Of a DNA stretch of 64,000 nucleotides, positions 25,826 through 35,539 are shown piece by piece. The DNA is from Robinsoniella peoriensis (lineage in GTDB: Bacteria > Bacillota > Clostridia > Lachnospirales > Lachnospiraceae). The notes under the pieces were generated by a model that worked only from the letters and a program-made list of their open reading frames with translations, was not told the DNA's origin and ran no database searches. Position 1 is the first letter of the stretch, and every line of letters starts with the position of its first letter. The stretch covers positions 336,872 through 400,871 of the forward strand of contig NZ_JTGN01000004.1 in assembly GCF_000797495.1 (NCBI RefSeq). Direction: 5' to 3'. Made by a program: the position numbers and the translations under genes.

Positions 25826-25853
25826 TTGTTTTCTACATCAGGTATGGTATACT
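25826..25853 (+). promoter_or_regulatory. Putative promoter of the symporter gene
   Basis: TTGTTT (25826-25831), 16-base spacer, TATACT (25848-25853), about 95 bases before the ATG. Confidence 0.5.
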
Positions 25854-25947
25854 CTTTTAATATAATTTGAAACTTATACATAATATAAATATACAGAGCG
25901 GCTAACAAAATCTCTTAGATTGCTCCCGAAAAGGATGTGATAGCAAG

Positions 25948-27555
25948 ATGTTAATAACAAAGAAATTTATATTGTCGGAACAGAATGCGGATATGGTTGC
26001 AGATCTCATAGAAGAAACATTGCAGCAGCTTTCTGCAGCACCGGAAGAAATATTAAAGATACGTCTCTCTTTGGAAAAGGCACTGGATAGCTGGATGGAA
26101 AAAGGATTGGCACCCAATTCCGGCGAATTAATTATCCAGACACGTCTGAAAAAAATACAGATAACACTGAAGGTACAGGGCAAAGAGGCAAACCCTTACG
26201 AGCAGAATGATGATGACCAGTTTGGAGATGCATTTTTCAGCCAGCCGTTTCTTGCGGCTATTGGCAGCGGATGCGGCTATGTGTACTCCAAGGGAATGAA
26301 TATTGTTTCAGTTAGTATCAAGCACAAGGCTTCCAACCCATTTTTGCCTATCGCAATTGCGATCATCCTGGCACTGGCCGCAGGTGTGGTAACCCATTAC
26401 CTGCCTATAGATGCTTCTGATTTTCTGCTGAACCAGGCAGCAATCCCTCTATTTGACACATTTGCCGGTATTCTGACAACGGTGGTCTGTCCTATGCTGT
26501 TTTTTGCCGTTGTATGGGGAATTTACCATATCGGAGCACCGAACCGGCTGGGAAGTGTGGGCAAAAAAGTACTGCAGCACTTTAGCGCAATTCTCATAAC
26601 AATGACCATATTAGGAGGGATTGCGGCAGCCTTGTTCACAAAGGTGCATTTTCCCTCAACAGGTGCAGACGGCATTCAGGCAGAATCCATTTTTCAACTG
26701 CTACTTGATGCCATTCCGGAAAATGTCATCGACCCGTTCCAGACCGGAAATGCCATACAGATCATTGTTCTGGCTATACTTGTGGGAATGTCAATGGTAC
26801 TGCTGCAACACCGGATCAGCATTGCCGGACAGTTAGTTGAACAGTGCAATGCTATATCGCAAAGTATTTTAGGATTTATTTCCGCCGTTTCACCGGCTTT
26901 CGTTTTTTTAAGTATTTACCGGCTTATCGTAGGCAATTACATACCTCTTCTTTTATATATGCTGCAAATGGCAGGTGTCTATCTGCTATGCATGGCAATT
27001 GTATTCCTCCTGTATCTGGTATCGGTAAAGGTAAAAGAGGGAATTTCGCCAATCCGTATATTGAAGAAAATTATGCCTTCCTCCTTTCTTGCCTTAGTAA
27101 ATGCTTCCTCATCCGCAGCTTATTCTGATATGCGAAACAACTGCGATAAGAAACTGGGTATTGACCACCGGCTTTCCAAATTTACCATTTCCTTTGGAAG
27201 CGTTGTATTTAAACCTGCTACCGTGGTGCATTTAATACTGCTTACTGTATTTGCTGCACAGGCATTCGAGATCAAAATAACCATAGCTATGCTGGTAATT
27301 ACCATGATTGTGTCATTTACACTGGCTGCGGCAGCTCCATCTATTCCCGGTGGATTTCTTGCAGGTTATGCCGTTCTTTTTATACAGGCCGGAATTCCCG
27401 CAGAAGCACTTGGATTGGCGGTCATTGCTGATATTGTTATGAATGCCTTAAATGCTGCAATTAATGTAATAATTTTACAATTTGAAGTTTTACATTGTGC
27501 GAAAAGGTCAGATTTGCTGAATACTGAAGTCTTAAACGATAATACACTCTCATAA
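25948..27555 (+). CDS. Dicarboxylate/amino acid:cation symporter with an N-terminal GHKL-like extension
   Basis: A 535-residue protein. Residues from about 135 onward form a DAACS (GltP/DctA) transporter: multiple membrane helices, a serine-rich hairpin LVNASSSAAYSD and the substrate region AAAAPSIPGGFLAGYAV. The first 130 residues are soluble and look like a degenerate ATP-binding fold of the RsbW/histidine-kinase type (EEILKIRLSLEKALDSW resembles the N-box helix; GSGCGYVYSKGMNIVSVSI resembles the closing strands), but the catalytic Asn is missing. The fusion suggests a regulatory or nucleotide-sensing module on an uptake carrier. GGATGTGAT precedes the start. Confidence 0.85.
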   Translation: MLITKKFILSEQNADMVADLIEETLQQLSAAPEEILKIRLSLEKALDSWMEKGLAPNSGELIIQTRLKKIQITLKVQGKEANPYEQNDDDQFGDAFFSQPFLAAIGSGCGYVYSKGMNIVSVSIKHKASNPFLPIAIAIILALAAGVVTHYLPIDASDFLLNQAAIPLFDTFAGILTTVVCPMLFFAVVWGIYHIGAPNRLGSVGKKVLQHFSAILITMTILGGIAAALFTKVHFPSTGADGIQAESIFQLLLDAIPENVIDPFQTGNAIQIIVLAILVGMSMVLLQHRISIAGQLVEQCNAISQSILGFISAVSPAFVFLSIYRLIVGNYIPLLLYMLQMAGVYLLCMAIVFLLYLVSVKVKEGISPIRILKKIMPSSFLALVNASSSAAYSDMRNNCDKKLGIDHRLSKFTISFGSVVFKPATVVHLILLTVFAAQAFEIKITIAMLVITMIVSFTLAAAAPSIPGGFLAGYAVLFIQAGIPAEALGLAVIADIVMNALNAAINVIILQFEVLHCAKRSDLLNTEVLNDNTLS

Positions 27556-27647
27556 GAAATTGCCTGCTGTGCATACTAAGTAATATGGCAGGCGATTGCC
27601 ATAACACTTATGCAAAGTATATGCATGAAAAGAGAGGAGATTTGAAT

Positions 27648-27812
27648 ATGGAAAACAAAGGTTATAATAATTATGATGTTACCGAACTTCCCCAGTCCTG
27701 TAAATCCGTTATGGAACACATGGTAAACGAACTGGACAAAGAGGAAGAAGAAGCAGCAGCACAATCCAGTACAAAAAGTAAAAGTAAAAAGAAGAAGAAA
27801 AAGAATTCATAG
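27648..27812 (+). CDS. Small lysine-tailed protein, 54 residues
   Basis: ATG at 27648 is preceded by GAGGAG; an in-frame ATG further upstream lacks a ribosome site. The product has an acidic middle (ELDKEEEEAAAQ) and a strongly basic tail (KSKSKKKKKK). It follows the symporter gene by about 90 bases and ends just before a strong terminator. Possibly nucleic-acid binding through the tail; no family recognised. Confidence 0.65.
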   Translation: MENKGYNNYDVTELPQSCKSVMEHMVNELDKEEEEAAAQSSTKSKSKKKKKKNS

Positions 27813-27816
27813 CCGC

Positions 27817-27852
27817 AAAAGCATCCGGATTATTTTAAATCCGGGTGCTTTT
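27817..27852 (+). terminator. Rho-independent terminator
   Basis: Arms AAAAGCATCCGGAT and ATCCGGGTGCTTTT with an 8-base loop, ending in a T-run, 5 bases after the small gene stop. Confidence 0.85.
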
Positions 27853-27992
27853 CTATTATCCGGCACATTTTTATTTTCTGTCACTTTTGAATTACTCTAC
27901 TCTCATTTTTCATTTCTTTGCAATGATTTCATAACAATTTTTTTCTTGTACCATATATTATCTTAAAACGAATATTTGACAAAGGAGGGTTT

Positions 27993-29216
27993 ATGCTCAA
28001 GAAAATTTTAGCCATTCTCTTATCTACGTTACTGCTGTTTTCTTTTTTTCCTGTATTTATTGTTTGTGCGATTCCTCCTTCCTCACATCCCCTCTACCTT
28101 GGTATTGACGTGAGCTTTTATCAGGAAGATATTGATTTTGAACAGGTTGCTGACTCTGGAATTCAGGTTGTTTATATACGTTCCAGCCTCGGTGGCGATT
28201 ATATTGATCCAAAATTTGAAGACAATTACGCCAAGGCCTCTGCTGCCGGGCTGTCCATTGGCTTTTACCATTATGTAACCGCAAGAAGCATCTCCCAGGC
28301 ACAGTATCAGGCACAATTTTTTGTAAACACTATCCAAGACAAGGACTTCGACTGCAGGCTGGCTATGGATTTTGAAGATCTGCAATATCTGACAGATACA
28401 GAAATAAATGCCATTGGATTGGCATTTATCCAGACTGTAGAACAGTTAAGCGGTAAGAAAGCTGTGGTCTATAGTGATTCCTATAATGCAGGTTACACAT
28501 TTAGCGGAGCGATTACTGACTACCCACTGTGGGTAGCCGAATATGGCGCAGCTTCCCCATCCGATAATTCAAATTGGAATTTCTGGGTTGGCTGGCAGCA
28601 TTCGGACACAGGCAGGATTCCGGGAATCAGTACAAATGTCGATCTGGACTATTTTACCGATGGCATCTTTCTGGACAACAGCGGCCCGGTAAATCCTGTT
28701 CCTCCCCCACCGGAACCCTCTACTTCATATGTGGAATACCGGGTTAAATCCGGTGATACACTTTGGAATATTGCCCAGCTCTATCACACCAGTATTACCG
28801 CAATTGCAAACGAAAATGCTCTTGCAAACCCCAATCTTATTTATCCCGGTCAGATACTGCGCATTCCCATACCGGATAATACACCGTCTGAAGATACGTA
28901 CCTGACCTATACGGTAAAACCAGGGGATACACTCTGGGCAATTTCACGAAATTACCATACCAGTATTGCAGACCTTGTAAAACTGAATCAGATTCACAAT
29001 GAGAATCTGATTTATCCTGGCCAAAAACTCAGAATTCCCTGTACGCCGGATTCCGGTTCTTCAAAACCGGTTCAATGGTATACGGTAAAATCCGGCGACA
29101 CCCTCTGGGCTATAGCCGCTAAATACAACACTACAATCAGCGCTCTTGTATCTGTTAACCATATTTCAAATCCAAACTTTATTTTAATCGGGCAGAAACT
29201 GCAGATTCCAAGCTAA
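27993..29216 (+). CDS. Secreted GH25 lysozyme with three LysM domains
   Basis: A 407-residue protein. A signal peptide or membrane anchor covers about residues 1-28. The GH25 muramidase domain (about 35-235) has the catalytic-site residues in GIDVSFYQ and the DFED motif (LAMDFEDLQ). A Pro-rich linker ([10 protein letters not shown]) leads to three LysM repeats beginning [26 protein letters not shown] and [13 protein letters not shown], which bind peptidoglycan. It probably remodels the cell wall or attacks that of rivals. AAAGGAGGG precedes the start. It forms a single-gene unit. Confidence 0.94.
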   Translation: MLKKILAILLSTLLLFSFFPVFIVCAIPPSSHPLYLGIDVSFYQEDIDFEQVADSGIQVVYIRSSLGGDYIDPKFEDNYAKASAAGLSIGFYHYVTARSISQAQYQAQFFVNTIQDKDFDCRLAMDFEDLQYLTDTEINAIGLAFIQTVEQLSGKKAVVYSDSYNAGYTFSGAITDYPLWVAEYGAASPSDNSNWNFWVGWQHSDTGRIPGISTNVDLDYFTDGIFLDNSGPVNPVPPPPEPSTSYVEYRVKSGDTLWNIAQLYHTSITAIANENALANPNLIYPGQILRIPIPDNTPSEDTYLTYTVKPGDTLWAISRNYHTSIADLVKLNQIHNENLIYPGQKLRIPCTPDSGSSKPVQWYTVKSGDTLWAIAAKYNTTISALVSVNHISNPNFILIGQKLQIPS

Positions 29217-29310
29217 GTAAAATGTGCTGATAACATGAATGAATTTTCAAACACGTTCTGTGGCGGATGAAAAATAGAATTCAGGGCATATCTGATTGCA
29301 ATTAAAACTA

Positions 29311-29341
29311 CCCTGCAATATTGTTATACAATACTGCAGGG
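29311..29341. terminator. Hairpin between convergent genes
   Basis: CCCTGCAATATTGT and ACAATACTGCAGGG pair with one mismatch around a 2-base centre (practical loop larger). On the minus strand it is followed by TAGTTTTAAT. Probably a shared terminator for the lysozyme and the nucleotidyltransferase genes. Confidence 0.55.
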
Positions 29342-29400
29342 CAGCTTAAATTATCTTTTCATTTAATTACCTTTCCCATTCAATACATATACGAATTTAT

Positions 29401-30414
29401 TTACGCTTTAACTACTCTTTCATTAACACTCATAACAAAATCTTCGATTTTCTTTTTGTCAGGTGCATCCGGCAGACCGGTATTTCTCGCCGCATTATCC
29501 AATCGTTTTTCATAACCCGACAATATTTCATAAAACTCATCCCGGTACATGCCGTCTTCTCTTTGAAATGCTCCATTTCTGACACTCATCAACAAATCAT
29601 GCTCTTCTTCCCGGTAAGTACAAATCTCTTCTTTTTCCAGAATATCAATGGCCATCATAAAAAGCCGCAACAGATGCATCGCATGTTTATTCAGATGATT
29701 TTCATCTTTCTTATGATTGCGTTTACCAATTTTGTCATACTCTTTTACCACATTGTTTATCTCACACCAGATATTGCGGTAATCTCTCAATGGATAATGG
29801 GACAAATCTGCATCCATAAAAATCTCCTGCTCAAATTCAGGGTTTACAGCTTGGTCCAGATAAATATTGATACTTCCATTTCCAAACTGTGCGTAACGCT
29901 CCTGAAAATTGTACATGGCATTTTCTACAGACCGCAATATATGCTGTTCCTTCTCTGCCTGGGGCATTGTATCCCTTGCCAGAGCATTTTGCAGTCTTCG
30001 CAGCTGCTGACCGGCATAACCACCGAAGGAGTGAATAGCGCGCTTTGATAAAAATAATTTCTTATGATCCAGCAGTTCCTGTCCCACCGGGGATAAATAC
30101 AGATAATGTTCCTGTTTTAGTCCCAGCATTTCACAGGTATTGGGATTACAGTCCATTAACAGCTTTATAATCTTGTTAAAAGTGTAAATTGTAGTGTCTG
30201 TTTTATCATCTGCATATTGATCATAGCTGCTCAGTCCGATCAGATCCGACTTGCGGTTGAGGGTAATCCCACGGACATCATAATCGCTGAATTCGTTATT
30301 TGTTCCATACGCATAGCTTCCTGCAACAGAAAGGAGAATCAGGTTCTTTCCCAGATGCTCATCCTGCCAGAGGAAATTATACTCCGGTGTATGTATCAGG
30401 TTTTTAAAGTTCAT
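29401..30414 (-). CDS. DNA polymerase beta-superfamily nucleotidyltransferase (RlaP/COG3541-like)
   Basis: A 337-residue protein. The nucleotidyltransferase motif is GSYAYGTNNEFSDYDVRG near residue 32, with two metal-binding aspartates two residues apart. CNPNTCEMLGL lies downstream of it, and the C-terminal half is helical. This family transfers a nucleotide to an unknown target. It sits about 70 bases downstream of the Vat-like gene in the same direction, with a perfect 12-base inverted repeat in the gap. Confidence 0.82.
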   Translation of the reverse strand: MNFKNLIHTPEYNFLWQDEHLGKNLILLSVAGSYAYGTNNEFSDYDVRGITLNRKSDLIGLSSYDQYADDKTDTTIYTFNKIIKLLMDCNPNTCEMLGLKQEHYLYLSPVGQELLDHKKLFLSKRAIHSFGGYAGQQLRRLQNALARDTMPQAEKEQHILRSVENAMYNFQERYAQFGNGSINIYLDQAVNPEFEQEIFMDADLSHYPLRDYRNIWCEINNVVKEYDKIGKRNHKKDENHLNKHAMHLLRLFMMAIDILEKEEICTYREEEHDLLMSVRNGAFQREDGMYRDEFYEILSGYEKRLDNAARNTGLPDAPDKKKIEDFVMSVNERVVKA

Positions 30415-30429
30415 GGTTGTACCCTGTGG

Positions 30430-30455
30430 TATATCGCAGATAAATCTGCGATATA
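30430..30455. promoter_or_regulatory. Perfect 12-base inverted repeat upstream of the nucleotidyltransferase gene
   Basis: TATATCGCAGAT-AA-ATCTGCGATATA, 15 bases before the ATG at 30414. It is too compact and lacks a T-run for a typical terminator, so it may be an operator or a translation-blocking hairpin in the leader. Confidence 0.5.
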
Positions 30456-30484
30456 CTCACAAACTTTCCTCTCTAGTTAGAAAA

Positions 30485-31114
30485 TCACTTTAATCCACGA
30501 ATCTCTCCGCTCATGATCAAAGAAAGATTCTTCTTTATTTTTTCACTCGTCCAATCCCACCATTTTAATTCCAGCAGGTCTTCCACTGTCTGCCTGTCAA
30601 AGCGCATTTTAATCTTCTTTGCGGGAACTCCGCCTACAATGGTATAGGGCGGCACATCCTTTGTTACTACCGCTCTGGTTCCGATTACAGCCCCATCTCC
30701 GATATGCACGCCTGCCATAATTACGGCTTCATATCCGATCCAGACATCATTTCCAATCATGATATCACCCTTGTTATCCCATGCATCAGTTACATGTTCT
30801 TTCTTCAAATCCCACTCTTCAAAAAAAATGGGAAATGTATAGTTAGAAAGAGATCCCATAGCATGATTGGCGCTGGTGAACATGAACTTTGCTCCACAGG
30901 CAATGGAACAGAATTTCCCAATGACCAGCTTGTCTTTATTCACGGGATAATGGTACAGAACATTATTTTTTTCGAAATCTGCAGGGTTTTTTACAAAATC
31001 ATTATAGATGGTGTATTTTCCTACTTTGATATTTGGGTTTGTTACTACCTGGTCTAAATATACGGTCTCTTTATCATTACTTCTTGGATATATTTTATTT
31101 ACTGGAATAGTCAT
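30485..31114 (-). CDS. Vat/CatB-type hexapeptide acetyltransferase
   Basis: A 209-residue left-handed beta-helix enzyme. The catalytic His lies in FTSANHAMGSLSNYTFP, as in xenobiotic acetyltransferases (streptogramin VatD, CatB). Hexapeptide repeats run from VIGKFCSIACGAK to VHIGDGAVIGTRAVVTKDV, and the C-terminal helix begins DRQTVEDLLELKWWDW. It transfers acetyl from acetyl-CoA to a hydroxyl. Whether a drug is the natural substrate cannot be told from sequence; many chromosomal members have no resistance phenotype. Confidence 0.85.
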   Translation of the reverse strand: MTIPVNKIYPRSNDKETVYLDQVVTNPNIKVGKYTIYNDFVKNPADFEKNNVLYHYPVNKDKLVIGKFCSIACGAKFMFTSANHAMGSLSNYTFPIFFEEWDLKKEHVTDAWDNKGDIMIGNDVWIGYEAVIMAGVHIGDGAVIGTRAVVTKDVPPYTIVGGVPAKKIKMRFDRQTVEDLLELKWWDWTSEKIKKNLSLIMSGEIRGLK

Positions 31115-31395
31115 TTCAAATCCTCCTGTTTTTATGCTGATTTTCTTTTTTACTATTCCAGTTTATGCAATACAGCGTTTCACCTGGGTCCGCCTCCTAT
31201 TTATATCTCCTGTTCATAATTCCCCTGTTCACGGGATGTCAGTATTTCGATTATTTTTACACATTATATTATATTCTTACTGTTTTGCCAAGCGTTTCTT
31301 TTATTTCATTTTTCAAAGAAAATCATTCCCTATACATAAGATATCTATTTAAGGCAAAAATAAACAGGGTAAATATAAGAATTGGAGGTATCAAC

Positions 31396-31782
31396 ATGCA
31401 TTTAGAACCAAAATTTATTATTGATAGAGAAAACCATCTCGTCCTTGAAGTGATCAGTCCCGGCAACCCAACAGCATCCTGTACCTGTCAGGATTTTACC
31501 GAACTGAAACCCAATACATCTGAGGGTGCTTCGGAAAAACATCTTCCCATTATTGAAATCAGCGGTAATCAGGTTACTGTTAAAGTCGGCAGTATCTATC
31601 ACCCAATGACAGAAGAGCACAGCATTGCATGGGTGTATCTGCAGACAAAAATGGGCTGTCAGAGAATAAATCTCTGTCCAACCTGTGAGCCGGTAGCAAA
31701 TTTTGTATTAACTGACGGAGATGAAGCAATTGCAGCTTATGCTTACTGCAATCTGCATGGTTTCTGGAAAACAGAAGTCTAA
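31396..31782 (+). CDS. Superoxide reductase (desulfoferrodoxin family, 1Fe type)
   Basis: A 128-residue protein carrying the full iron-centre ligand set: H49 in EKHLP, H69 in YHPM, H75 in EEHSI, C118 and H121 in YCNLHGFW. It reduces superoxide to peroxide without making oxygen, typical of anaerobes. The N-terminal rubredoxin-like cysteine centre of two-iron desulfoferrodoxins is lacking. The ATG at 31396 has GGAGG eight bases upstream; the frame stays open further upstream but without a ribosome site. It is a single-gene unit. Confidence 0.9.
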   Translation: MHLEPKFIIDRENHLVLEVISPGNPTASCTCQDFTELKPNTSEGASEKHLPIIEISGNQVTVKVGSIYHPMTEEHSIAWVYLQTKMGCQRINLCPTCEPVANFVLTDGDEAIAAYAYCNLHGFWKTEV

Positions 31783-31790
31783 AGAAATAT

Positions 31791-31852
31791 AAAAACAGCC
31801 GGATCAAATCTGATTTTAATAAAAAATCATTTTTGTTTCCGGCTGCTTTTTA
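31791..31852. terminator. Bidirectional terminator between convergent genes
   Basis: Arms AAAACAGCCGGA and TCCGGCTGCTTTT enclosing an inner TGATTTT/AAAATCA stem. It serves the superoxide reductase gene and, on the minus strand, treC. Confidence 0.8.
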
Positions 31853-31865
31853 TAATCATATACTT

Positions 31866-33566
31866 TTATTTCTTATAATATAACCTTGTCTCATATGGAC
31901 GCAGAACCGTCACTTTCTCAGGAACCTGACTATCATAACCTTTCATAAGGCCCTGGCTATCATAACTTTTCATAAGGGCCTGCCCATCATAATTTCCCAG
32001 AAGACATTGATAATCCCCCAGATCCATTCCCGGATCCCACCCTGCTTCTTTTCCATAGAAGTTACTTGCTGCCACTAGTACTTCACCTTTATAGGTGCGC
32101 TTGTAAACCATTACAGATGGGTTATTTATATCCAGCGCTTCAAAATCCCCATAGGCGATCACTTCATAATCTTTACGCAGGCTGACCAATTTCTTATAGT
32201 AATAGAAGATCGAATCCGGATCATCCAACTGCTCTCTGGCATTAATTTTCTTATAATTAGGATTTACCTCTATCCATGGTTCTCCTTTTGTAAATCCTGC
32301 CTGGGTTTCCTCACTCCACTGCATGGGAGTACGGCTGTTATCCCTGGAATGTGCCATAAGAATCTGATATGCCTGTTCTTTGCTTAATCCTTTTTCCTGA
32401 AGGATCTGAAAATGGTTCAGGCTTTCCACATCCCGATACTGGGAGATATCTACGAATTCTGCATTAGTCATTCCCAATTCTTCTCCCTGGTAAATATAAG
32501 GGGTTCCTCTCAGACAATGAATCACCGTTGCCAGCATCTTCGCAGATTCTTTCCAGTACTTTTTCGTATCCCCAAAACGAGAAACCACTCTTGGCTGGTC
32601 ATGATTACACCAAAACACCGCATTCCATGCATGATTTTTTGCCATATTCGTCTGCCAGTCAAATAGGATCTGCTTTAATTTTGCAAAATCATAAGGTATC
32701 AGTACCCATTTTTCGTTACCCATAAAATCCACCTTAAGGTGATGAAAACTAAAAACCATGGAAAACTCTTTTCCTTCTTCTCCAGCATATTGATAACAGT
32801 TTTCCATAGAAGTACTGGACATTTCCCCTACAGTAATTATTCCTTTTTCTTTTCCAAATGTCTTTTCATTAAGCTCTCTTAAATACTTATGAATATTGGG
32901 ACCATCGGTGTAAAACCTTCTGCCGTCCCCTTCATAATCATCTTCAAATGCTTCCTTGCTGATCAGATTCACCACATCAAACCGGAATCCTTTCACACCT
33001 TTCCCCATCCAGAATTGAACTATTTCCTGCATTTCTTTTCGTACATCCTCGTTATCCCAGTTCAGGTCTGGCTGGGATACATCAAATAAATGCAGGTAAT
33101 ACTCGTCAAATGCCTCTACATACTCCCAGGCATTACCACCGAACTTGCTTTCCCAGTTCGTTGGTGGAATTCCAGATCCTCTTCCCTTTTTAAAAATGTA
33201 ATAATTTTTATATTTCGCATCACCCGCTAATGCTTTTTGAAACCATTCATGACGGTTTGAGGTATGGTTAAATACCATATCCAGCATAAGTGATATTTCC
33301 CTTTTCGCCGCTTCTTTTACCAGATTTTCGAAATCCTCCATTGTCCCGTAAGAAGGATCAATCTGATAATAATCTGCAACGTCATAACCGTTATCCTTCT
33401 GGGGTGATAGAAAAAAAGGAGTCAGCCAGATGTAATCTATCCCCAATTCTTTCAAATAATCCAGTTTGCTGATTATGCCCCTCAGATCACCGGTTCCGTT
33501 TCCTTTACTGTCAGCAAAGGATTTTGGATAAATTTGATAAACTGTGCTTTTCTTAAAATCTGTCAT
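31866..33566 (-). CDS. treC: Trehalose-6-phosphate hydrolase / GH13 alpha-glucosidase
   Basis: A 566-residue cytoplasmic GH13 enzyme. Motifs: YQIYPKSFADSKGNGTGDL at the start, DMVFNHTS, nucleophile D in GFRFDVVN, acid E in VGEMSS, and NHDQPR. It splits imported trehalose-6-phosphate into glucose and glucose-6-phosphate. It lies 14 bases after the PTS gene. Oddity: a short tandem duplication near the C-terminus (QALMKSYDSQGLMKGYDSQ). Oligo-1,6-glucosidase is the main alternative, but the treP/treR context decides for TreC. Confidence 0.92.
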   Translation of the reverse strand: MTDFKKSTVYQIYPKSFADSKGNGTGDLRGIISKLDYLKELGIDYIWLTPFFLSPQKDNGYDVADYYQIDPSYGTMEDFENLVKEAAKREISLMLDMVFNHTSNRHEWFQKALAGDAKYKNYYIFKKGRGSGIPPTNWESKFGGNAWEYVEAFDEYYLHLFDVSQPDLNWDNEDVRKEMQEIVQFWMGKGVKGFRFDVVNLISKEAFEDDYEGDGRRFYTDGPNIHKYLRELNEKTFGKEKGIITVGEMSSTSMENCYQYAGEEGKEFSMVFSFHHLKVDFMGNEKWVLIPYDFAKLKQILFDWQTNMAKNHAWNAVFWCNHDQPRVVSRFGDTKKYWKESAKMLATVIHCLRGTPYIYQGEELGMTNAEFVDISQYRDVESLNHFQILQEKGLSKEQAYQILMAHSRDNSRTPMQWSEETQAGFTKGEPWIEVNPNYKKINAREQLDDPDSIFYYYKKLVSLRKDYEVIAYGDFEALDINNPSVMVYKRTYKGEVLVAASNFYGKEAGWDPGMDLGDYQCLLGNYDGQALMKSYDSQGLMKGYDSQVPEKVTVLRPYETRLYYKK

Positions 33567-33580
33567 GGTGCCATCCTCCT

Positions 33581-35512
33581 CTATTCATATGCCGCAATAA
33601 CAGTTTCTCCTGCTTCTGCCTGCAAGTTAGACAGGAAGCGTATATTAGATGCATTCCCTTCATCGGTTACAATAAATACCGTAGTTGCCGGATGACCGGC
33701 TTTTTTAATTTTCTCTTTTGAGAAGCGAATCAATGGATCGCCGCAGCGAACGGTATCTCCTTCTTTTACAAAGAGTTCAAATCCTTCTCCATTCATATCT
33801 ACAGTATCAATCCCTACATGAATCAGGATCTCCATTCCATTTTCCAGTACAAGACCGCAGGCATGTCCGGAATCTTCCATTACAACACTTACGGATCCGT
33901 CCGCAGGTGCAACTACTGTCTCGCTCTCCGGTTCTATTCCAACACCTTCTCCCATAATTTTCTGTGAAAACACATCATCCGGTACTTCCTCAATCGGAAT
34001 AATTTTACCGGTTAAAACAGACATCAGAACCTGTTCTTTTTTGGAAGGAGCAGCGGCATCCATTTCTTTAGCTGTATCCACCTCTGCTGCCGCGATCCCT
34101 CTCTCCTGTAAAGTAAGTTTCTTTTTCCCCATAATCCATGTCAGAACAAATGGTACTACCAGTACGATCAGCATACAAATGGCAAACACCGCCATAAACT
34201 CTGTTTTAATGGAAAGAATTCCGGGAATACCTCCAACGCCTACTGCATTAGCCATTACCCCGGTACTTACCGCCAGTGCGCCTGCTATACCGGAACCGAT
34301 CATTCCGCTGATAAACGGAAAACCTGCTTTTAAATTGACACCGAATATTGCCGGCTCGGTAACACCTAAGTAACAGGAAATGCATGCCGGTATTGCTACC
34401 TGCTGAGCACGTTCATTCTTCTTCTGTAATACGATCATAGCTAAAACGGCGGAGCCCTGTGCAATATTGGAAAGGGCTATCATAGGCCACAGAATTGTGC
34501 CCTGGTAATCCGCAATCAGCTGTAAATCTATTGCATTGGTCATATGATGCAGCCCCGTAATTACTAAAGGTGCATAAATAAATCCAAAGAATGCTCCAAA
34601 CAATCCCCGGAAGCTTGAAGTAAGCCCTGCATAAACGCCTGCCGAAATCCAGGAACCCAGCTGCCATCCAATCGGACCTAAAATACCATGGGCAACGATA
34701 ACGGAAAGCAGCAATGACATAAACGGAACCACAATCATGCTGATAGCCGCAGGTGTGATTTTCTTAAAAAACCGCTCCAGATATACCAGGGTAAATCCGG
34801 CAAGTATCGCAGGAATAACCTGTCCCTGATATCCCGCCATCTGCATTTGAAAGAAGCCAAAATCCCAGTACTTCATTGCCGCCTGCCCTACCTCGTAGGC
34901 ATTGAGCAGCTGCGGAGAGACCAACGTAATTCCCAGCACAATACCAAGAATCTGCGTAGTTCCCATTTTTTTCGTGACAGACCATACGATTCCAACCGGA
35001 AGAAAATGAAATACCGCTTCTCCAATCAGCCAGAGAAAACTGTATATCCCGCTCCAGAACACGGAAACATCGGTCAGTGTCTTGGTCCCGCCTTCCAGAA
35101 ATTTAACATCACCAATAATATTACGGAATCCGAGAATTAAACCGCCTACAATAATTGCAGGTATCAGCGGCGCAAAAATTTCAGCCAGATTTGATACTCC
35201 TTTTTGCAGCGGATTCTGCTTTTTCTTTGCTTCCTGTTTCACCTGGTCTTTACTGACGCCTTCTATTCCTGCATATTTGGTAAATTCATTATAAAAACCG
35301 GACACATCATTTCCTATAATGACCTGATACTGCCCCGCCTGGGTAAATGTACCTTTTACACTGGGAATTTTTTCGATTTGCTTTTCATCTGCCTTCTCCT
35401 GGTCTATCAGCACAAAGCGCATTCTGGTCATGCAGTGTGAAACTGCCTGGATGTTATCTCTTCCCCCGATAAGCTCCAATAATTTTTTAACATCATCCGT
35501 ATAATTTGCCAT
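33581..35512 (-). CDS. treP: PTS trehalose transporter EIIBCA
   Basis: A 643-residue permease. EIIB has phospho-Cys C27 (AVSHCMTRMRF). EIIC spans about 100-470 with multiple membrane segments and GGFI/GPIGWQLG loops. A C-terminal EIIA of the glucose type (HVGIDTVDMNGEGF) completes the phosphorelay. The start at 35512 follows GGGAGG with a 6-base gap; an earlier in-frame ATG at 35608 lies upstream of the promoter and is not used. It imports trehalose as trehalose-6-phosphate. Expression is under two TreR boxes. Confidence 0.93.
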   Translation of the reverse strand: MANYTDDVKKLLELIGGRDNIQAVSHCMTRMRFVLIDQEKADEKQIEKIPSVKGTFTQAGQYQVIIGNDVSGFYNEFTKYAGIEGVSKDQVKQEAKKKQNPLQKGVSNLAEIFAPLIPAIIVGGLILGFRNIIGDVKFLEGGTKTLTDVSVFWSGIYSFLWLIGEAVFHFLPVGIVWSVTKKMGTTQILGIVLGITLVSPQLLNAYEVGQAAMKYWDFGFFQMQMAGYQGQVIPAILAGFTLVYLERFFKKITPAAISMIVVPFMSLLLSVIVAHGILGPIGWQLGSWISAGVYAGLTSSFRGLFGAFFGFIYAPLVITGLHHMTNAIDLQLIADYQGTILWPMIALSNIAQGSAVLAMIVLQKKNERAQQVAIPACISCYLGVTEPAIFGVNLKAGFPFISGMIGSGIAGALAVSTGVMANAVGVGGIPGILSIKTEFMAVFAICMLIVLVVPFVLTWIMGKKKLTLQERGIAAAEVDTAKEMDAAAPSKKEQVLMSVLTGKIIPIEEVPDDVFSQKIMGEGVGIEPESETVVAPADGSVSVVMEDSGHACGLVLENGMEILIHVGIDTVDMNGEGFELFVKEGDTVRCGDPLIRFSKEKIKKAGHPATTVFIVTDEGNASNIRFLSNLQAEAGETVIAAYE

Positions 35513-35539
35513 TTCTAACCTCCCAATCCATATAAAATA

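Noticed and set aside
31165..31395. Longer N-terminus for the superoxide reductase
   Set aside because: The upstream codons lack a ribosome site and encode a low-complexity hydrophobic stretch; the ATG at 31396 has GGAGG and gives the normal family length.
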